From contig SSNU01000095.1 in the NCBI GenBank assembly GCA_012064415.1, positions 391,180 to 455,179 on the forward strand: a stretch of 64,000 nt of DNA, read 5' to 3'. How positions within the stretch are numbered: the first letter of the stretch is position 1; the number at the start of each line of letters is the position of its first letter. Of the stretch, positions 47,545 through 59,699 are shown piece after piece. Source of the DNA: Gyrodactylus bullatarudis (taxonomy: Eukaryota; Platyhelminthes; Monogenea; Gyrodactylidea; Gyrodactylidae). Made by a program: the position numbers and the translations under genes. The notes beneath the pieces are model-generated. The model was not told where the DNA came from. It saw nothing but the letters and a program-made list of their open reading frames with translations, and searched no databases.

Positions 47545-47927
47545 TGCCACCGTGAGTTGAATGTTTCTTGACTCTCTTATGGAATTGACAGTTGCTTATC
47601 CGAACTCTAACATCTAGGTGTGAGAAGACAATCTCCATCAAGTTAGATTCACAAGGATATAGTAATAACCAGTGACCACACTTAGCTAGTAGGTTTAATG
47701 ATTAACTTTCTGAGTTGCTAAAGGGGTACGTCATGTATCGTACGTGTCTTCAAAGGCACATTAAGATCTGAAGGGCTAATATGATCAAGACTCTATTTAA
47801 CTATTAATTTTTTAAACCCGATTCTTTCTACCTTTAAACTCTGATCAATAAATTACGCACAAAGAATTCCTTATAAATTTATAAATTCATATTTTCAATG
47901 ATGAATTATGTAAAATATCTTCAATAG

Positions 47928-49892
47928 ATGACATTGAATTTGCCAAGTACTGCCAATGATCAAAAATCTGGTCAAAAGTCGGGCATGTCTGATATTCTCT
48001 TTTTTTTCAAAATGAAAGAAATGATCACAGTAGAAACTAACCGGTTTATCCAAGAGAACTACACTCTTATGCCATGGTTGAGAACTCAGAGACAAGAAAA
48101 AAAGCTCATAAAGCATCTCACAAAGATATATAATGAAAAAATTCGAGATATCGAGCAGAAATTTGATGGATATCTTAAAGCGAATCTCTCAGTTAAAGCA
48201 ACCAGAAACTTTTTGACAGCCTTTCATGATTGTACTCTGACAAGTGGTCAGTATATCAAATTAATTGAGAAAATTCTGAAAGCCTACAGATATTGGAGTT
48301 ATAGCGAGACTGAGAAAGAAAATCGATTTCATGAATTGAAAACTTTAACCAGCGACCTTTTAAACGACCAGAATATTCCAAATATGGTCGTTGAAAATTT
48401 CATTTCAAGCCTTCAATTTATGCAGACAAATGCTGGAAAAAGTTGGGAGAATGACGAAAATACAGACAGAGTCTTTATCTGTAAAGTAGAGCAGACAATA
48501 AGCTATTGGCAGTCTTCCACTCTGAAATTTTTTAGAGAATCTTACGACATCGTCCGTCAGCAACGTGAATTGGATGAGTCATTTCGATTTATTGAAATGT
48601 GGTTTGATTACATTGTCTATTGTATAACACGGTTATCAAAATTGAATCGGGATTGTTTCTTTATGTTGGGAAATTTCAGCATGAAAATCTGCAATATACT
48701 CCATGAATGTAACATTGTCAATTCTGCATCGAGATTGTGCCTGAGGAAAATAATTATTTGCTATGAAAAATGGTCCAATCAAGACTTTGTAAAGGGAAAA
48801 GTTTCTGACATTTTCATGAAACTTGTTGACTTTCTTGGAGAAGAAGAAAATCTTACTGGCAAATTAAAAAGGGTCCTAAAATTTCTTCATACGTATGGGG
48901 ATGAAAATTCTTTGGAGATTGATCTTATTGATAAAAATTATGATCCTGATGTAAACCTGCGGAAAATTATTCGAGCTTATCACGACATTTTCATAGGAAA
49001 GTTTAGAGAACAAAAGTCCTTTTACAAAATTATCTATCACGAATTTCAACGAATATCTGGGTTAAATGAAACATGGTTTGGAGTAATCGTTAGCGCTATA
49101 GACTTGTCAATGGAGGGAAATGGAAAGGCTGAAGTCTTATTCCTGGCCATACAGGCGACCATGGACATTACAACAGAATGTGAACTGGTCGATGATGATA
49201 CTCAATTCTTGATTCGTCGTTTATCCTTTTTGATGACCCTTTTTAATTTGACAAATTTTACGTCAGAATTTCTCTCTGAACAATTGACAATGAACTTTAT
49301 AATCATCTCAAAAAGTCAAGACTTGCTGACAAAAATCAAAATCAAACTTGAAGAAGCTTTCAAGAGTTTCTTTGATGAGAAGGTCGATGAGCAAGATGAG
49401 GATGTTATGCGTCTCTTGATTGGAGACAAGACTCATCATGATACAGCTGAAATAATGATATTAACTTATGAAAACTTATTCGGTCAGTATTACATAACTT
49501 TAGAGCGCAGCAATGTTGATCACATGTTGGCAGATATTAGGGAGTGGTACATGTCTTACAAGGACATGATAGAACATTGTGATAAAATCAAGGGGTACCA
49601 GAAAACTCAATTTCTCATAAAGTGTTATCAAAGTTGTCTGACTCTAATTCAAATGTCGACAGGGAGAAAAAATAATCTTCACATTTGTGATTGGATACGG
49701 AATAAGATGAATTTGTGTTATCGAGCTGATGGAGTACACAAGCTGTTTACAAAGGAACAATTGAATCAAATTATCCAAAATTCCGAGGAAGATTCCCTGG
49801 AAAATATAATTGCAATTGAATTACTTGAACTGATGAATATTCCAGTTGAACAAGATCAAACGATAAGTCCAGAAAAAAAGAAAAAGAATTAG
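47928..49892 (+). CDS. Intronless orphan protein, 654 aa, mostly helical
   Basis: A single frame of 654 codons with normal codon use and no internal intron, unusual in this window. The predicted protein is rich in Leu, Ile, Lys and Glu with regularly spaced hydrophobic residues, suggesting an all-helical repeat-like fold. There is no signal peptide, no transmembrane segment and no motif I recognise. Acidic segments (VDEQDEDVM, LVDDDT) lie in the last third, and the C-terminus ends in a lysine run (PEKKKKN) that could be a nuclear signal. The first ATG at 47928 is taken as start; MSDILFFFKMKE at residue 20 is an alternative. It begins 228 bp after the hammerhead palindrome. It could be a fast-evolving member of a known helical scaffold family that I cannot identify by eye. 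Confidence 0.7.
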   Translation: MTLNLPSTANDQKSGQKSGMSDILFFFKMKEMITVETNRFIQENYTLMPWLRTQRQEKKLIKHLTKIYNEKIRDIEQKFDGYLKANLSVKATRNFLTAFHDCTLTSGQYIKLIEKILKAYRYWSYSETEKENRFHELKTLTSDLLNDQNIPNMVVENFISSLQFMQTNAGKSWENDENTDRVFICKVEQTISYWQSSTLKFFRESYDIVRQQRELDESFRFIEMWFDYIVYCITRLSKLNRDCFFMLGNFSMKICNILHECNIVNSASRLCLRKIIICYEKWSNQDFVKGKVSDIFMKLVDFLGEEENLTGKLKRVLKFLHTYGDENSLEIDLIDKNYDPDVNLRKIIRAYHDIFIGKFREQKSFYKIIYHEFQRISGLNETWFGVIVSAIDLSMEGNGKAEVLFLAIQATMDITTECELVDDDTQFLIRRLSFLMTLFNLTNFTSEFLSEQLTMNFIIISKSQDLLTKIKIKLEEAFKSFFDEKVDEQDEDVMRLLIGDKTHHDTAEIMILTYENLFGQYYITLERSNVDHMLADIREWYMSYKDMIEHCDKIKGYQKTQFLIKCYQSCLTLIQMSTGRKNNLHICDWIRNKMNLCYRADGVHKLFTKEQLNQIIQNSEEDSLENIIAIELLELMNIPVEQDQTISPEKKKKN

Positions 49893-51746
49893 AATTTTTA
49901 ATTTTTTAGTCAAAATTCTATTTTTAGAGATTTTAAGACATTTTCATTCATTATAAATTTTCAAGACTTTTATTTTCTGAAAATCTTCTCTACTATCTGA
50001 TCTCATGTGGGAACATGGGACTTGGAAACACATCAATCCCTTTTTTAACCAAGATAAAAGTATTCATCAAGTCTTGGTTGTCAAGATTCAGGAAAATTTT
50101 ATTGTTTGAAATTTGAAGATTGTTATCTATCCCAATAATACCGTTTTTAGTCTATATTGGTTTCAATTAAGTTGGAGGTATCTTTACAATAAATTTTTAC
50201 CTAATTCTGCTGTCACCGTGTAATACACACCCTTGAACTAGTCGTAAGTTTTTTTTCACCACGAATAGCTATAGCCAAGTTTCTGGTCAAGAGAGTTTTT
50301 CGAAAAAATTTCAATTCTTCAGATGGTATTCCGCAGTTCACGCCAAAAGATATCAATATACCTGAATCAGATCATGAAAATGTGTAAAACCTGAGATCCG
50401 ATCAAAGTTATCTTTTTGGCATCTCAGACCTTGCAAGCACTGAATTCAGAAAAGCTCTTGTAAAATCAAAAAGACAAAATGAGCAAGAAAAATCCATTGG
50501 GTGACAATGGAAAGTCGAGTATTCCGCTCGAATTTCTGAGCCTTCAAAGAAAATTGAGATTCTTGTCAACTTCCTTATTAAAGTCTATCTTCCAATGAGT
50601 AACAAGTTTCTGATACAAATAAAATAGATTAATTTACTTAAAACTGATCAGAGATTTCACAGACGAGGAACGAGTACGATCTCAAGTCGCTGACGAAAAT
50701 ATTACAAAATAGCATTCTGGCAGTTCTATTTATAAATTATCACTGAATGTGAACAATCCTAAAGATTCAATTGAATAAATCCGAATATACACGTGCTGGA
50801 AATTATTTTGTTCTCGTTGATTTTAGGACACAATCCTTCGACTTCTTTTCATTGTCTCTGAATGAGATTTTATGGTTTAGATTCCAACACTCAAGCAGTG
50901 GAAAGAATGATTCAAGTAAAAACTAACTACAAACATGGTTTGAGGGGGGTAAGTCCTGAGACCGAGATAAGTCGATATATGAGTCGATATGTGGAAAAAG
51001 AGAGTGTAAAAATCTATATTAAACGCGGAAAAATGGGATTCTTTCAAAAATAACTCTCATGAATTTTTTTTATGGAAAATTATTTTATTTTATTGTACTA
51101 AAACAATGTTTTAGTAAAACATGCCGATTCCAACTGTTTCTGAAACCCATGTAGGTTTCCTAGAGAATTTGTAATTAATTTCTTGTCTCTGAATTTATTT
51201 TCAATGATCTCCAGATGACGTTTTATTATATCTGCGATATATCTGGATATAACACAGCTCAAAGTTTTACTATTTACATGTATGAATTTGAAAGGAAGTT
51301 GAATAGATCAAGATAAAATTGTTTAAGGCATTTATAAATTAACGCTGATTCAGAATTAACTTGATTTAAGAGCAAAAATTTCATAAAATAATACACTTAT
51401 TCGCAAGTAGTGTCATGATAGAAAAAAACCTCCATAACTTTATTCATAGAATCATGCAATCGTTTGAAAATAAATTTTAACAAATTCTTCCTGAATAGAC
51501 CAGATTATTAAAATTAAATTATCAAAATTACTCCTTACCTTTATAGAAAAAATACATTTTATTTTGAATTTGGTATTTTGCCAATTCTAATTCATTCTCG
51601 ATGCACACATTTATTTATTATGCACACAATTATTTTATGTTTCTTGCATTGATTGAAAATATTCAATTATTGGGTCAAATTTAACAACCTTTATCATCAG
51701 GTTATCCGACAAGTGTAAACACCTTACATCGTATATAAACGACCAA
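49893..51746. other. Intergenic, with a possible decayed coding stretch
   Basis: Between about 50310 and 51053 the plus strand has several protein-like segments in shifting frames, for example GIPQFTPKDINIPESDHEN, SDQSYLFGISDLASTEFRKA, ILVNFLIKVYLPMSNK and AVERMIQVKTNYKHGLRG. They are broken by stops. This looks like an old pseudogene or transposon remnant; I do not recognise the source. The rest, including the immediate upstream region of peroxidasin, shows nothing specific. Confidence 0.35.
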
Positions 51747-54700
51747 ATGATATTTTTTCAAGTGATTGTAATGAAGTTATTTATTTCATTAATCGTTTTA
51801 TTTTTTGCGGTTAATCAAGGAAAAACAGTCTGTCCAACATATTGCGACTGTAATGGAATTCATATACACTGTAGAAAACCATCATTCACTGAAATACCAC
51901 TCTTTCCAAGTTTCCGGAGAGGCACTAAGAATACACAAATAACATATATTACAATATTTGGATCCCCGGAACTTCACACCATTCAGAGTCATGCTTTCGC
52001 AGATCATCCAGATGTCGTGAGACTAGAACTAATGAGAAATTCTATTTCAAACGTTAGCGAAACAGCCTTCTATAATCTAGATAATTTGATTCATTTATCT
52101 TTGGCAATGAACAGAATTGAAAAACTGCCTGATGGCGTTTTCTCGAATTTAATGAATTTGAGAGATTTGGATATTTCACGAAATCAAATGATGGTATTAC
52201 CGAAATCTATTGAAACACTGACAAAATTGTCGACAATTCGTTTGTTTGGAAATCCTCTCCACTGTCCCTGTGATTTAATAGATTTTGGAATTAGTCTAAT
52301 TCGACTTGAGGTCTCTTCATCCAAAGTTAAATGTGCTAGTCCACCGGAAGTGTCGAATAGAAATCTCTACGACCTTGCTAAAGAATATCTAGCTACAATG
52401 AACACGACAAGACTTCAGGGTTTCGTGATGGAATCTGAAGTTGAAAAAAATTTTATGAGAGATGGACTTTTGAAAAGGTGGCCACTTCCCCATTGCCAGG
52501 TCGGAGATTTAGGGGGAAAGTATGAGAGAAAGATGTCAAATGGGGAAAATGTTGTTCCTACCGTAACCAAACCACCTGTTAGTGCTTATGGTGTTGCTGG
52601 GGATTCGATAAAACTACACTGCGAGGTTGAAGGTTATCCAGAACCACAGATTTACTGGGTTGTCCCTTCAAATGAAAGCTATTATTATCGTCTACATGCA
52701 AGAAGACGTGTAAGCATTTCTTAATCGTTTTAAGTGAAAAATACACCCTATTGATAAAATTTTCTTAAAAAGATTTTGGAAATTATCGAGTTGCATGATT
52801 TCAATGAGGGTGCCTACACTTGTATTGCAAAGAATTCAATGGGAACCGATTATAAATCAGCGTCTGTGCGTATAATTCCAGGAGAAGGTGCTAGAATTAT
52901 ACACAGCTCAAGGCCGGAAGAAAACTCTGCTGTTCTTGGCCAGAATATGGTCTTGGAGTGTACAGCTAGTGGTAGACCAAAGCCGAAAATTGATTGGATT
53001 TGGGATGCAAGATCTTTGCCGAAACATTTAAGACCTTCAGAAAAGTTAGATGAGTGATAAAATTTCATCTTGATAAAAATATAATCTAATTTTCAGGTAT
53101 ATACTGGAAGTAATTGATGAGCGGCCAAAGTTTAACGGAGATATTCCTGAATCGTTTTTCGAAACAAGCCAGAATCATGTAAAAGATATTGGCATTAGTA
53201 GAGCATATGAAGAAAAAGTTACATTAAAGTTAACAATAAGAAACCTAACTGAGCACGATACTGAAGGTCACTATAGATGCTATGCTGCTAATCATATGGG
53301 GTCCTCACAGGTTTCAACTGTTATTCGTGTTCAGAGCAAAGAATTCAATATCCCTACAGAAGATCCAACAATGCCAGGTATGTTAACTAAAATGAGAAGG
53401 TTCTTTAGATGAAGAAATGGAAAAATTCGAAAAAGCTAAAATGGAAGAAGAGGAAGAAATTATTGAAGATGTTATAGATTCAGCACGAAAAAGAATTGAA
53501 GCGGCTGTCCAGAAAACAGCTGAACGTCTACGTGATCCAACACGCCAGAGATCTTCATCTGAAATATCTTCCTTATTTAGACAACCAAGTAAAGCAGCCC
53601 TAGAACTAGCTAAAGCAGCAGAAGTCTATGAGGTAGCTTTGGAAGAAGTTACAAAATTCCTTAGTGAACGCCAGAAAAAACATAAGACCCCAGACACCCA
53701 TCCAAATTCAAAAAAAGGTATCTTTAAATCAATCAAATTAATCTTTTGGTTTACTCAGCGATAATTTTAAAGTTTAATTAAGTATTTTCAATTTATTGTA
53801 GAAGACGTAGATGAGGATCAAAATACTACAACTGCCCTTGGCACACAGCTGACAACTGAACAATTAGCTATTCTAAGTCAGTTATCTGGTTGTCAGCAGC
53901 CGTTGAATGTTGATCCCTGTGCTCGTCAGTTGTGTTTCCACTTGAAATATAGATCAATTGATGGAAAATGTAATAATTTCAATAACCCACTTTGGGGTGC
54001 TGCTCTTTCTACTTTTCATCGAGTCATCCCACCAGAATATGAAAACGGTGTGAACACTCCAATAGGCTGGAATCCTGAAAAATTATATTTTGGCTTTCCG
54101 AAACCTTCAGCAAGACTCATTTCTCGAGAACTTTTATCAAATGCTTCCAAAGTTATGGATATTGAGACAAAGTGAGCTCGTTTACTCTTTTTAAACTTGA
54201 TCTACTATTAAAGTAGATCAAAGAAATCTTCGAAATTCATATAAATTTTATGATCTAATATATGTTTTTTTTAAATCTAGTATGAAACAATTTCAAATGG
54301 ATATGATAAAATTGACAAACATGTACGATAGACAAATGGGATATGTTAACTCATCAATTAGCAAATTAACTTCAATGGGAAATACGAGCCTTCTTGAGTA
54401 TGAAAAACTCATGGAAGTAAGAGACAAAGAGTTTTATCAGCTATTTCCAAATGAACAAAAAACTATGAATCCTATTTTCCCTGAGAAAATGACTAAAAGA
54501 GTCAAACGAACTCTTTTCGATGAAGATACTGAGAATAGCGGATTTCTATTTCAATGGGGGCAATTTCTTGATCATGATCTGACTTTGACGCCTGTTGATT
54601 TTGCAACAAGTCGCTTTTCCGATGGTCTCAACTGCAATGACACTTGTGTTAATGATCCTCCATGTTTCCCTATTTTGGTACCTCCAAATGATCCTCGAAT

Positions 54701-57700
54701 TAAACATCAATGTATTGGCTTTGCTAGATCGACTGCCACTTGCGGTTCAGGTTCTACATCTTTTTTAACTGGGCGTCCACATTATCGTGAACAAATTAAT
54801 CAAATCACTGGATTCATAGATGCTTCAAATGTCTATGGAAGTGATCAGTTAGAAGCCGATGAATTGAGAGAAACTCAATTTTCTGAAGGAAAGTTACGAG
54901 TTGGAATGAAAACGGCCTCAGGAAAACATTTACTGCCTTTCAATATTAGAGGTCAAGTAAGATAATAATTAATAACTGTATTACTATAATTCTTACAGGC
55001 ATTATTAAAAAGTTTCTTAATTCAAGATGAGACTGAATTTCATTTAATGACTGGATAAGAAATTTTCACATTTTATTGTTATTATCTCATTTTTGTTTGT
55101 ATAGGTGCAATGACCTTTCTGCCTCGATATAATAGATAGTCATAGTGTGTTTTGTTGATGAGTTTCTAGTAGAAAGTTTCTACAGTTAATGTTGTTCTAA
55201 TGAATAATAATAATTATAATTAAGCTTGATGGCAAATTTCTAAAATAGATTTTTGCGATCAGTCTCATAATCAAAAGTAGTATTGCATTGAGAAGAATGT
55301 GTTTTATTAAACTTTTCCGTATCGTTAATCTTATGCTTTAACATAGCTTCATCAAAAATCTTCTTCATAAGTTTTAACCCTCTCAGTCCCATGGCCAAAA
55401 TCTAATGATTTCTCAAATTTTTTTCTTGTAATCCTACTCATTAGACCCCCTTATAATCATGCATGAATCCGTAATTTCCGTTCCTAGAAAAAAATTTAAT
55501 GCCCCATTTATTTGGTTTACATGGCAAATCATGTTTTAATCGGGACCTGCCTTTAAATGGAATCATCTGTTCATCAACAGATTGATTTTGAGACTACTGA
55601 GTATATGAAGTGTAATTGTTTCGAAATAACTCTGAGAATTCTCGTATTTTATATAGTCGATCAGATAAATTAATTTGATTATTATCCGAGAAGTGAAGAT
55701 TCTGTTTCCAGTCATAAAAACTGTTTCGCGAAATCAAATTGGATATTGACCCAGTTCTCGTTTCATCAGACCAGTACATGCGGAATCTAGGTAATTTCAT
55801 AATTCCCATTTTTAGTGAAACAGCAATATATATTTTTGCTTCGCTAATGCTTGCTCCAGGTGTACGACAATTTTGAGTGGCATACATGGCCTCATTTCAA
55901 CAGAAAAAAATTGATAAAAGTAATCCAGAATTGTTTTTCGGTATTTTAAAGTTGGCCACTGCAGTAAAATCCAATTCATATTTTGGGTGATCTCTAGTAC
56001 CTCTCATATCTATACTGGAAACCAGAGAGGCTTCATCAAAGATCAGCAAACTTGAATCAGGATCATCGGATTCTGTCTCTAAATGATCATCTAAACTATG
56101 CATAGCTTCGAATTTCTAATTCGTTATCTGCATTTGGAATTAAGGTTAAAGAATAAATTGTGTTTTTAAGGTGTTTTTTAATATGAAAAGGTAATTTGAA
56201 TGTACAGTCGGTTCAAAAACTGAGTGAGAATTTGATTCCGGGGCGAGGAGTACGAAATACGCGATCAAATATATGGTAATATACTTATTTTTATCGTAGA
56301 TTTCATTGCATCTATTTTGAGTGTGTCTAGTCTTATTATCAAGATTCACAAAGTTTTAGTTTGCAGAGTTTGACTTAATTCAAATCTTTCGTAAAGGGTC
56401 CAAACGATACGCGACGATGTCGGTAAGATAAAATATGCCTGCAGTAGACGAGATTTATTCGAAGGTTTGAGAACCTCAGTTTTTTCAGTTGAGCAGCTAA
56501 ACTTGAGCTACAGTCAAAACCATTAAAAAAGTGTGATATTATTGTATTAAACTGGCATCCCTTTTTGGTTTCAAGGAATTTTTATTGTTTACCATGGTAA
56601 ACGAAGATGAAAAATAGGCCAGAAATGCGAGATAGATTAAAAAACAAGTTAAAATGTATCGGAAAGAGTTATCAATTACAAAATTAGAAAGGAAGTTTTC
56701 AATTAGAGATATTTATGTCACAACGATGGAATGAAAATGCCTTGTGTATTACACAATGTGTACTTTTTGAATAGAATTTAGTCTCATTTTTATCTGCAAA
56801 GGTTTCGATTTAAATAAATCTGTATACACGTGTAATTTTTTAGGTCGATTGTCAAGCCGATCCAAATCAAGACTTTGTACCTTGCTTTAAAGCTGGAGAT
56901 CATCGAAACAATGAAAATGTAAACTTAATTGTCAGTCATGTTTTATGGATGCGACAACACAACTTGTTAGCTGATAAACTAAGACTTTTGAATCCTCACT
57001 GGACAGGTGATCGTCTATACCAAGAAGCTAGAAAGATCGTTGGTGCTCAAATGCAAATAATCACCTACGATCATTGGTTGCCAAAGATCCTCGGTCCCAA
57101 AGGTATGATGCTTATGGATAAAAAGTATAATGGTTATGATGACGAAGTAAACCCGACGATTTCCAATGAGTTTGCTACTGCTGTGTTTAGATTTGGTCAT
57201 ACAATGGTTCCACCAGTGTTATTTAGACTTGACAAAAACTGGAATCCAATCGCTCAAGGACACTTAATGTTGAGAAATGCATTTTTCGCACCAGAACGCT
57301 TGATGAAAGATGGTGGAATTGATCCGTTTATCAGAGGTTTAATCTATCATGGCATCAAGGAGCGTACCAAGGGCCCAGCACTGAATTCTGAGTTAACAGA
57401 AAAACTATTTTCAATGGCTCATGAACTAGCACTTGACTTGGCCTCATTGAATATTCAAAGAGGCAGAGATCACGGAATCCCAGGCTACACAGTTTATGCA
57501 AATAAAAGTTGTGGACTCTTGAGCAATAAATATCCGGATAGCTTTGATGACTTGAAGCATTTAATTAGTTCCGATATGATACGTGAAAAGATGCGTCAGG
57601 TTTATGGCCATCCTGGCAACATTGACTTATTTGTCGGTGGTGTCTTGGAGGATTTATTACCTGGTGCAAGAGTTGGTCCGACCTTTGCTTGTCTTTTAGC

Positions 57701-58145
57701 AGAACAATTTAATAGGCTCAGGACTGGTGATAGATTTTGGTACGAAGCTCCAGGCGTGTTCACACCTGTACAAAAAGCTGAACTCAAACGTGCTGGAGGA
57801 TATTTTTCTAGGGTTATATGTGATAATGGTGATGATATCGAAGAAGTTACCAAAGATGTTTTCCGTAGACCTATGGGAAAATCAGATATAGTCAGGTGTG
57901 ATTCTGGATCAATTCCATCGTTAAATATGGCCTTCTGGAAAGATTGTCCTGGCTCGGTTACAAACGACATATCTTATGCTCTCAAGAGTTTTGAGAATAG
58001 CAATAATGCCTTACAAGATCCTGTGGAACGCTTCCCTAGAAGCCTGAAATCATCTTCTGACCAAAAGATAGATGAGTTGGAGAGGAAAATCGAAATTCTT
58101 AAGGAAAAAATTGAAAAGATGACTCGGAATCCGGAGGAGTTGTGA
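51747..58145 (+). CDS. PXDN: Peroxidasin (LRR, Ig, haem peroxidase), seven exons
   Basis: Exons 51747-52709, 52773-53053, 53097-53377, 53409-53717, 53802-54171, 54281-54956 and 56844-58145 join in phase to 1393 residues. Order: signal peptide (the downstream MKLFISLIVLFF may be the true start), LRR N-cap (CPTYCDC), LRRs, LRR C-cap (NPLHCPC), two Ig domains (ending AYTCIAKN and HYRCYAAN), a charged helical linker, then the animal haem peroxidase domain. Catalytic residues are present: distal His about 833 in WGQFLDHDLTLTP, Arg about 981 in GDHRRNE, proximal His about 1079 in RFGHTMVPP; LNIQRGRDHG is intact. The end is a coiled coil (DELERKIEILKEKIEKM) and no VWC domain follows. Peroxidasin is secreted and makes sulfilimine cross-links in collagen IV. 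Vertebrate forms have four Ig domains and a VWC, so this one is reduced. Intron 6 (1.9 kb) holds a piggyBac relic. AATAAA follows at about 58160. Confidence 0.93.
55376..56103 (-). pseudogene. piggyBac transposase relic in peroxidasin intron 6
   Basis: Minus-strand pieces in order: an acidic N-terminal stretch (56103-55897), then SEAKIYIAVSLKMGIMKLPR, YWSDETRTGSIS and NLHFSDNNQINLSDRLYKIR (55887-55594), then SVDEQMIPFKGRSRLKHDLP and KPNKWGIKFFSRNGNYGFMH (about 55590-55450). These are consecutive piggyBac transposase blocks including the DEQMIPFKGRS catalytic region, separated by stops and frameshifts. TTTTAACCCTCTCAGTCCCA at 55373 looks like the element's end with its TTAA target. Confidence 0.8.
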
Positions 58146-58538
58146 ATTTGAAAGTTTCAAATAAAATCACTAAAACTTGAAAAAATAAAGAATTCTTATT
58201 GCATGAGAAAATAAAAATTTAAAGTAAATTTAGAGAATCTAAATTCATCTGAAATGAATCATTATTAATTACCGAATTATACGAATAAAGCCTTGTAAGG
58301 CTGAAAATACAGAGCTAGATCTTTAAGATGGAATAAGAGCTAATTAATTTTTTCTTGAAAAATCATGAAAATTCTATATTTTACAAACTGGTGTATTTTC
58401 CAAAATTAATGAAGAATTAAATGAAAAAATAATTTTACCAGTGACAATTTTCCCGAATGAAATTCATACGTTACTTAAAAATATTTCTTTTATAAATTAC
58501 AACTTACAAAAATATTCATGAAGCATCTTTAACTTCCG

Positions 58539-59370
58539 TCACTTTCTGCTGCTTATTGTATGTATTGGGTATTTACTATCTTCATCCCAAAGTTCTGATA
58601 GATCCATATTTCTTTGTTTACTGACGCCGAAATAAAGCGAAATACCTATCCACTTCTGCAGTTCATTGAGAGTTATTGCTGAGGATTTCGAATTCTTGTA
58701 TTCCATGAAGAGATTTGAATATTTCACGACATCATTCAATATTGTTGAGTCTATGAGAAGATTGAAAAAGTCAACCTGATCAACCATATTACGAGAATAT
58801 TTTGTAAGTCCAGGTGTGAAGTTTATGATGTTATGAGCTGGTGTCTGGAAGTTACGGAGTGGTGAAGATGTATACTTGATTGCTCCACATTTTGATAAAA
58901 TTGTATTTTGATTCGAATTATGGTCAAGTTCGTCATCTGTAGGCTCATCATTTTCTAGGTCTGAAATAATTTCATCTTCTTCTGATGAATTGGAAGAATC
59001 ATCGACTGATTCCAGCTCCCTGAATAAATCCTCTTGAAGAGCGAGAGCAAGAGCGCCATAACTATTTCCTGACTCCATGAATGTAATAATGAAAGATAAA
59101 AAAGTTATTCTTTCATTTGAAGTCAATCCTTATCGGTATCAGCATGGGGTCCATTGGACCCCATTTTATAGAATATGAAACTTGCTATTTTCAGGTTGCT
59201 AACTCCTAAAGTAAACAACAAATTGAAATAAAAAATATTCCTTTCAGTTTATCAATAGTGTTAGATAGATGTCCTAGAGTTTCATTTCTCTCATCCCAAA
59301 AATAAAAAAGTTGTCGGGCTCGAAATTCTCGTTGGGGTCCAATGGACCCCATTTCTAGTGCAAGGGTTAA
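58539..59370 (-). pseudogene. piggyBac element, 5' end and transposase N-terminal part
   Basis: The frame 59126-58539 (195 codons) has an acidic N-terminus and NIINFTPGLT ... LNELQKWIGISLYFGVSKQR, the N-terminal and first catalytic-domain segment of piggyBac transposases. It ends at HTISSRK, so the catalytic aspartates are missing. The right edge, read inverted, is TTAACCCTTGCACTAGAAAT followed by the palindrome GGGGTCCATTGGACCCC. The same palindrome occurs again just before the coding frame. The element is truncated on its 3' side. Confidence 0.75.
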
Positions 59371-59699
59371 AGATGGATCAAAAATGTTTTTGTTAAATAG
59401 AAAAAAGAATTGTTTTAAGCATGCAAAAATGAATAAAATCGTTATTTTTCATACAAACGCTAATTATTTGTGAGGATTGATTAATATTAATAAAATTACT
59501 GTCAATCTCAAGGGATTTCATGATTTTTGTTTTTTTGTTAGAAAATAAATCTGTATTGAATAAATAGGTAATTTGTACAATATAAAATATAGGATCTGGA
59601 TTATTTAATGTAAACATCAATGAATAAATGAATGGTAATATGGCAATTAGTAACTTTTTCGTGGATCTAAAAATGTTATTCAAAAATTATTCTGGAATT

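Larger units (their letters stand above)
47228..47700. mobile_element. Palindromic SINE/retrozyme-like repeat with two hammerhead ribozymes
   Basis: Two arms of about 203 bp (47228-47430 and 47498-47700) are inverse copies with only a few mismatches, around a 67-bp centre. Each arm has an identical 43-nt hammerhead motif at its inner end and a common body toward the outside. On the minus strand the centre has TGGCCTAGTGGTTAG, a fit to a tRNA/pol III A box, directly before the left ribozyme. The minus-strand half therefore has the order tRNA-like head, hammerhead, body, as in the Schistosoma Sm-alpha SINE-like repeats and related retrozymes. The plus-strand arm is a headless inverted duplicate. 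No protein is encoded. Confidence 0.8.
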
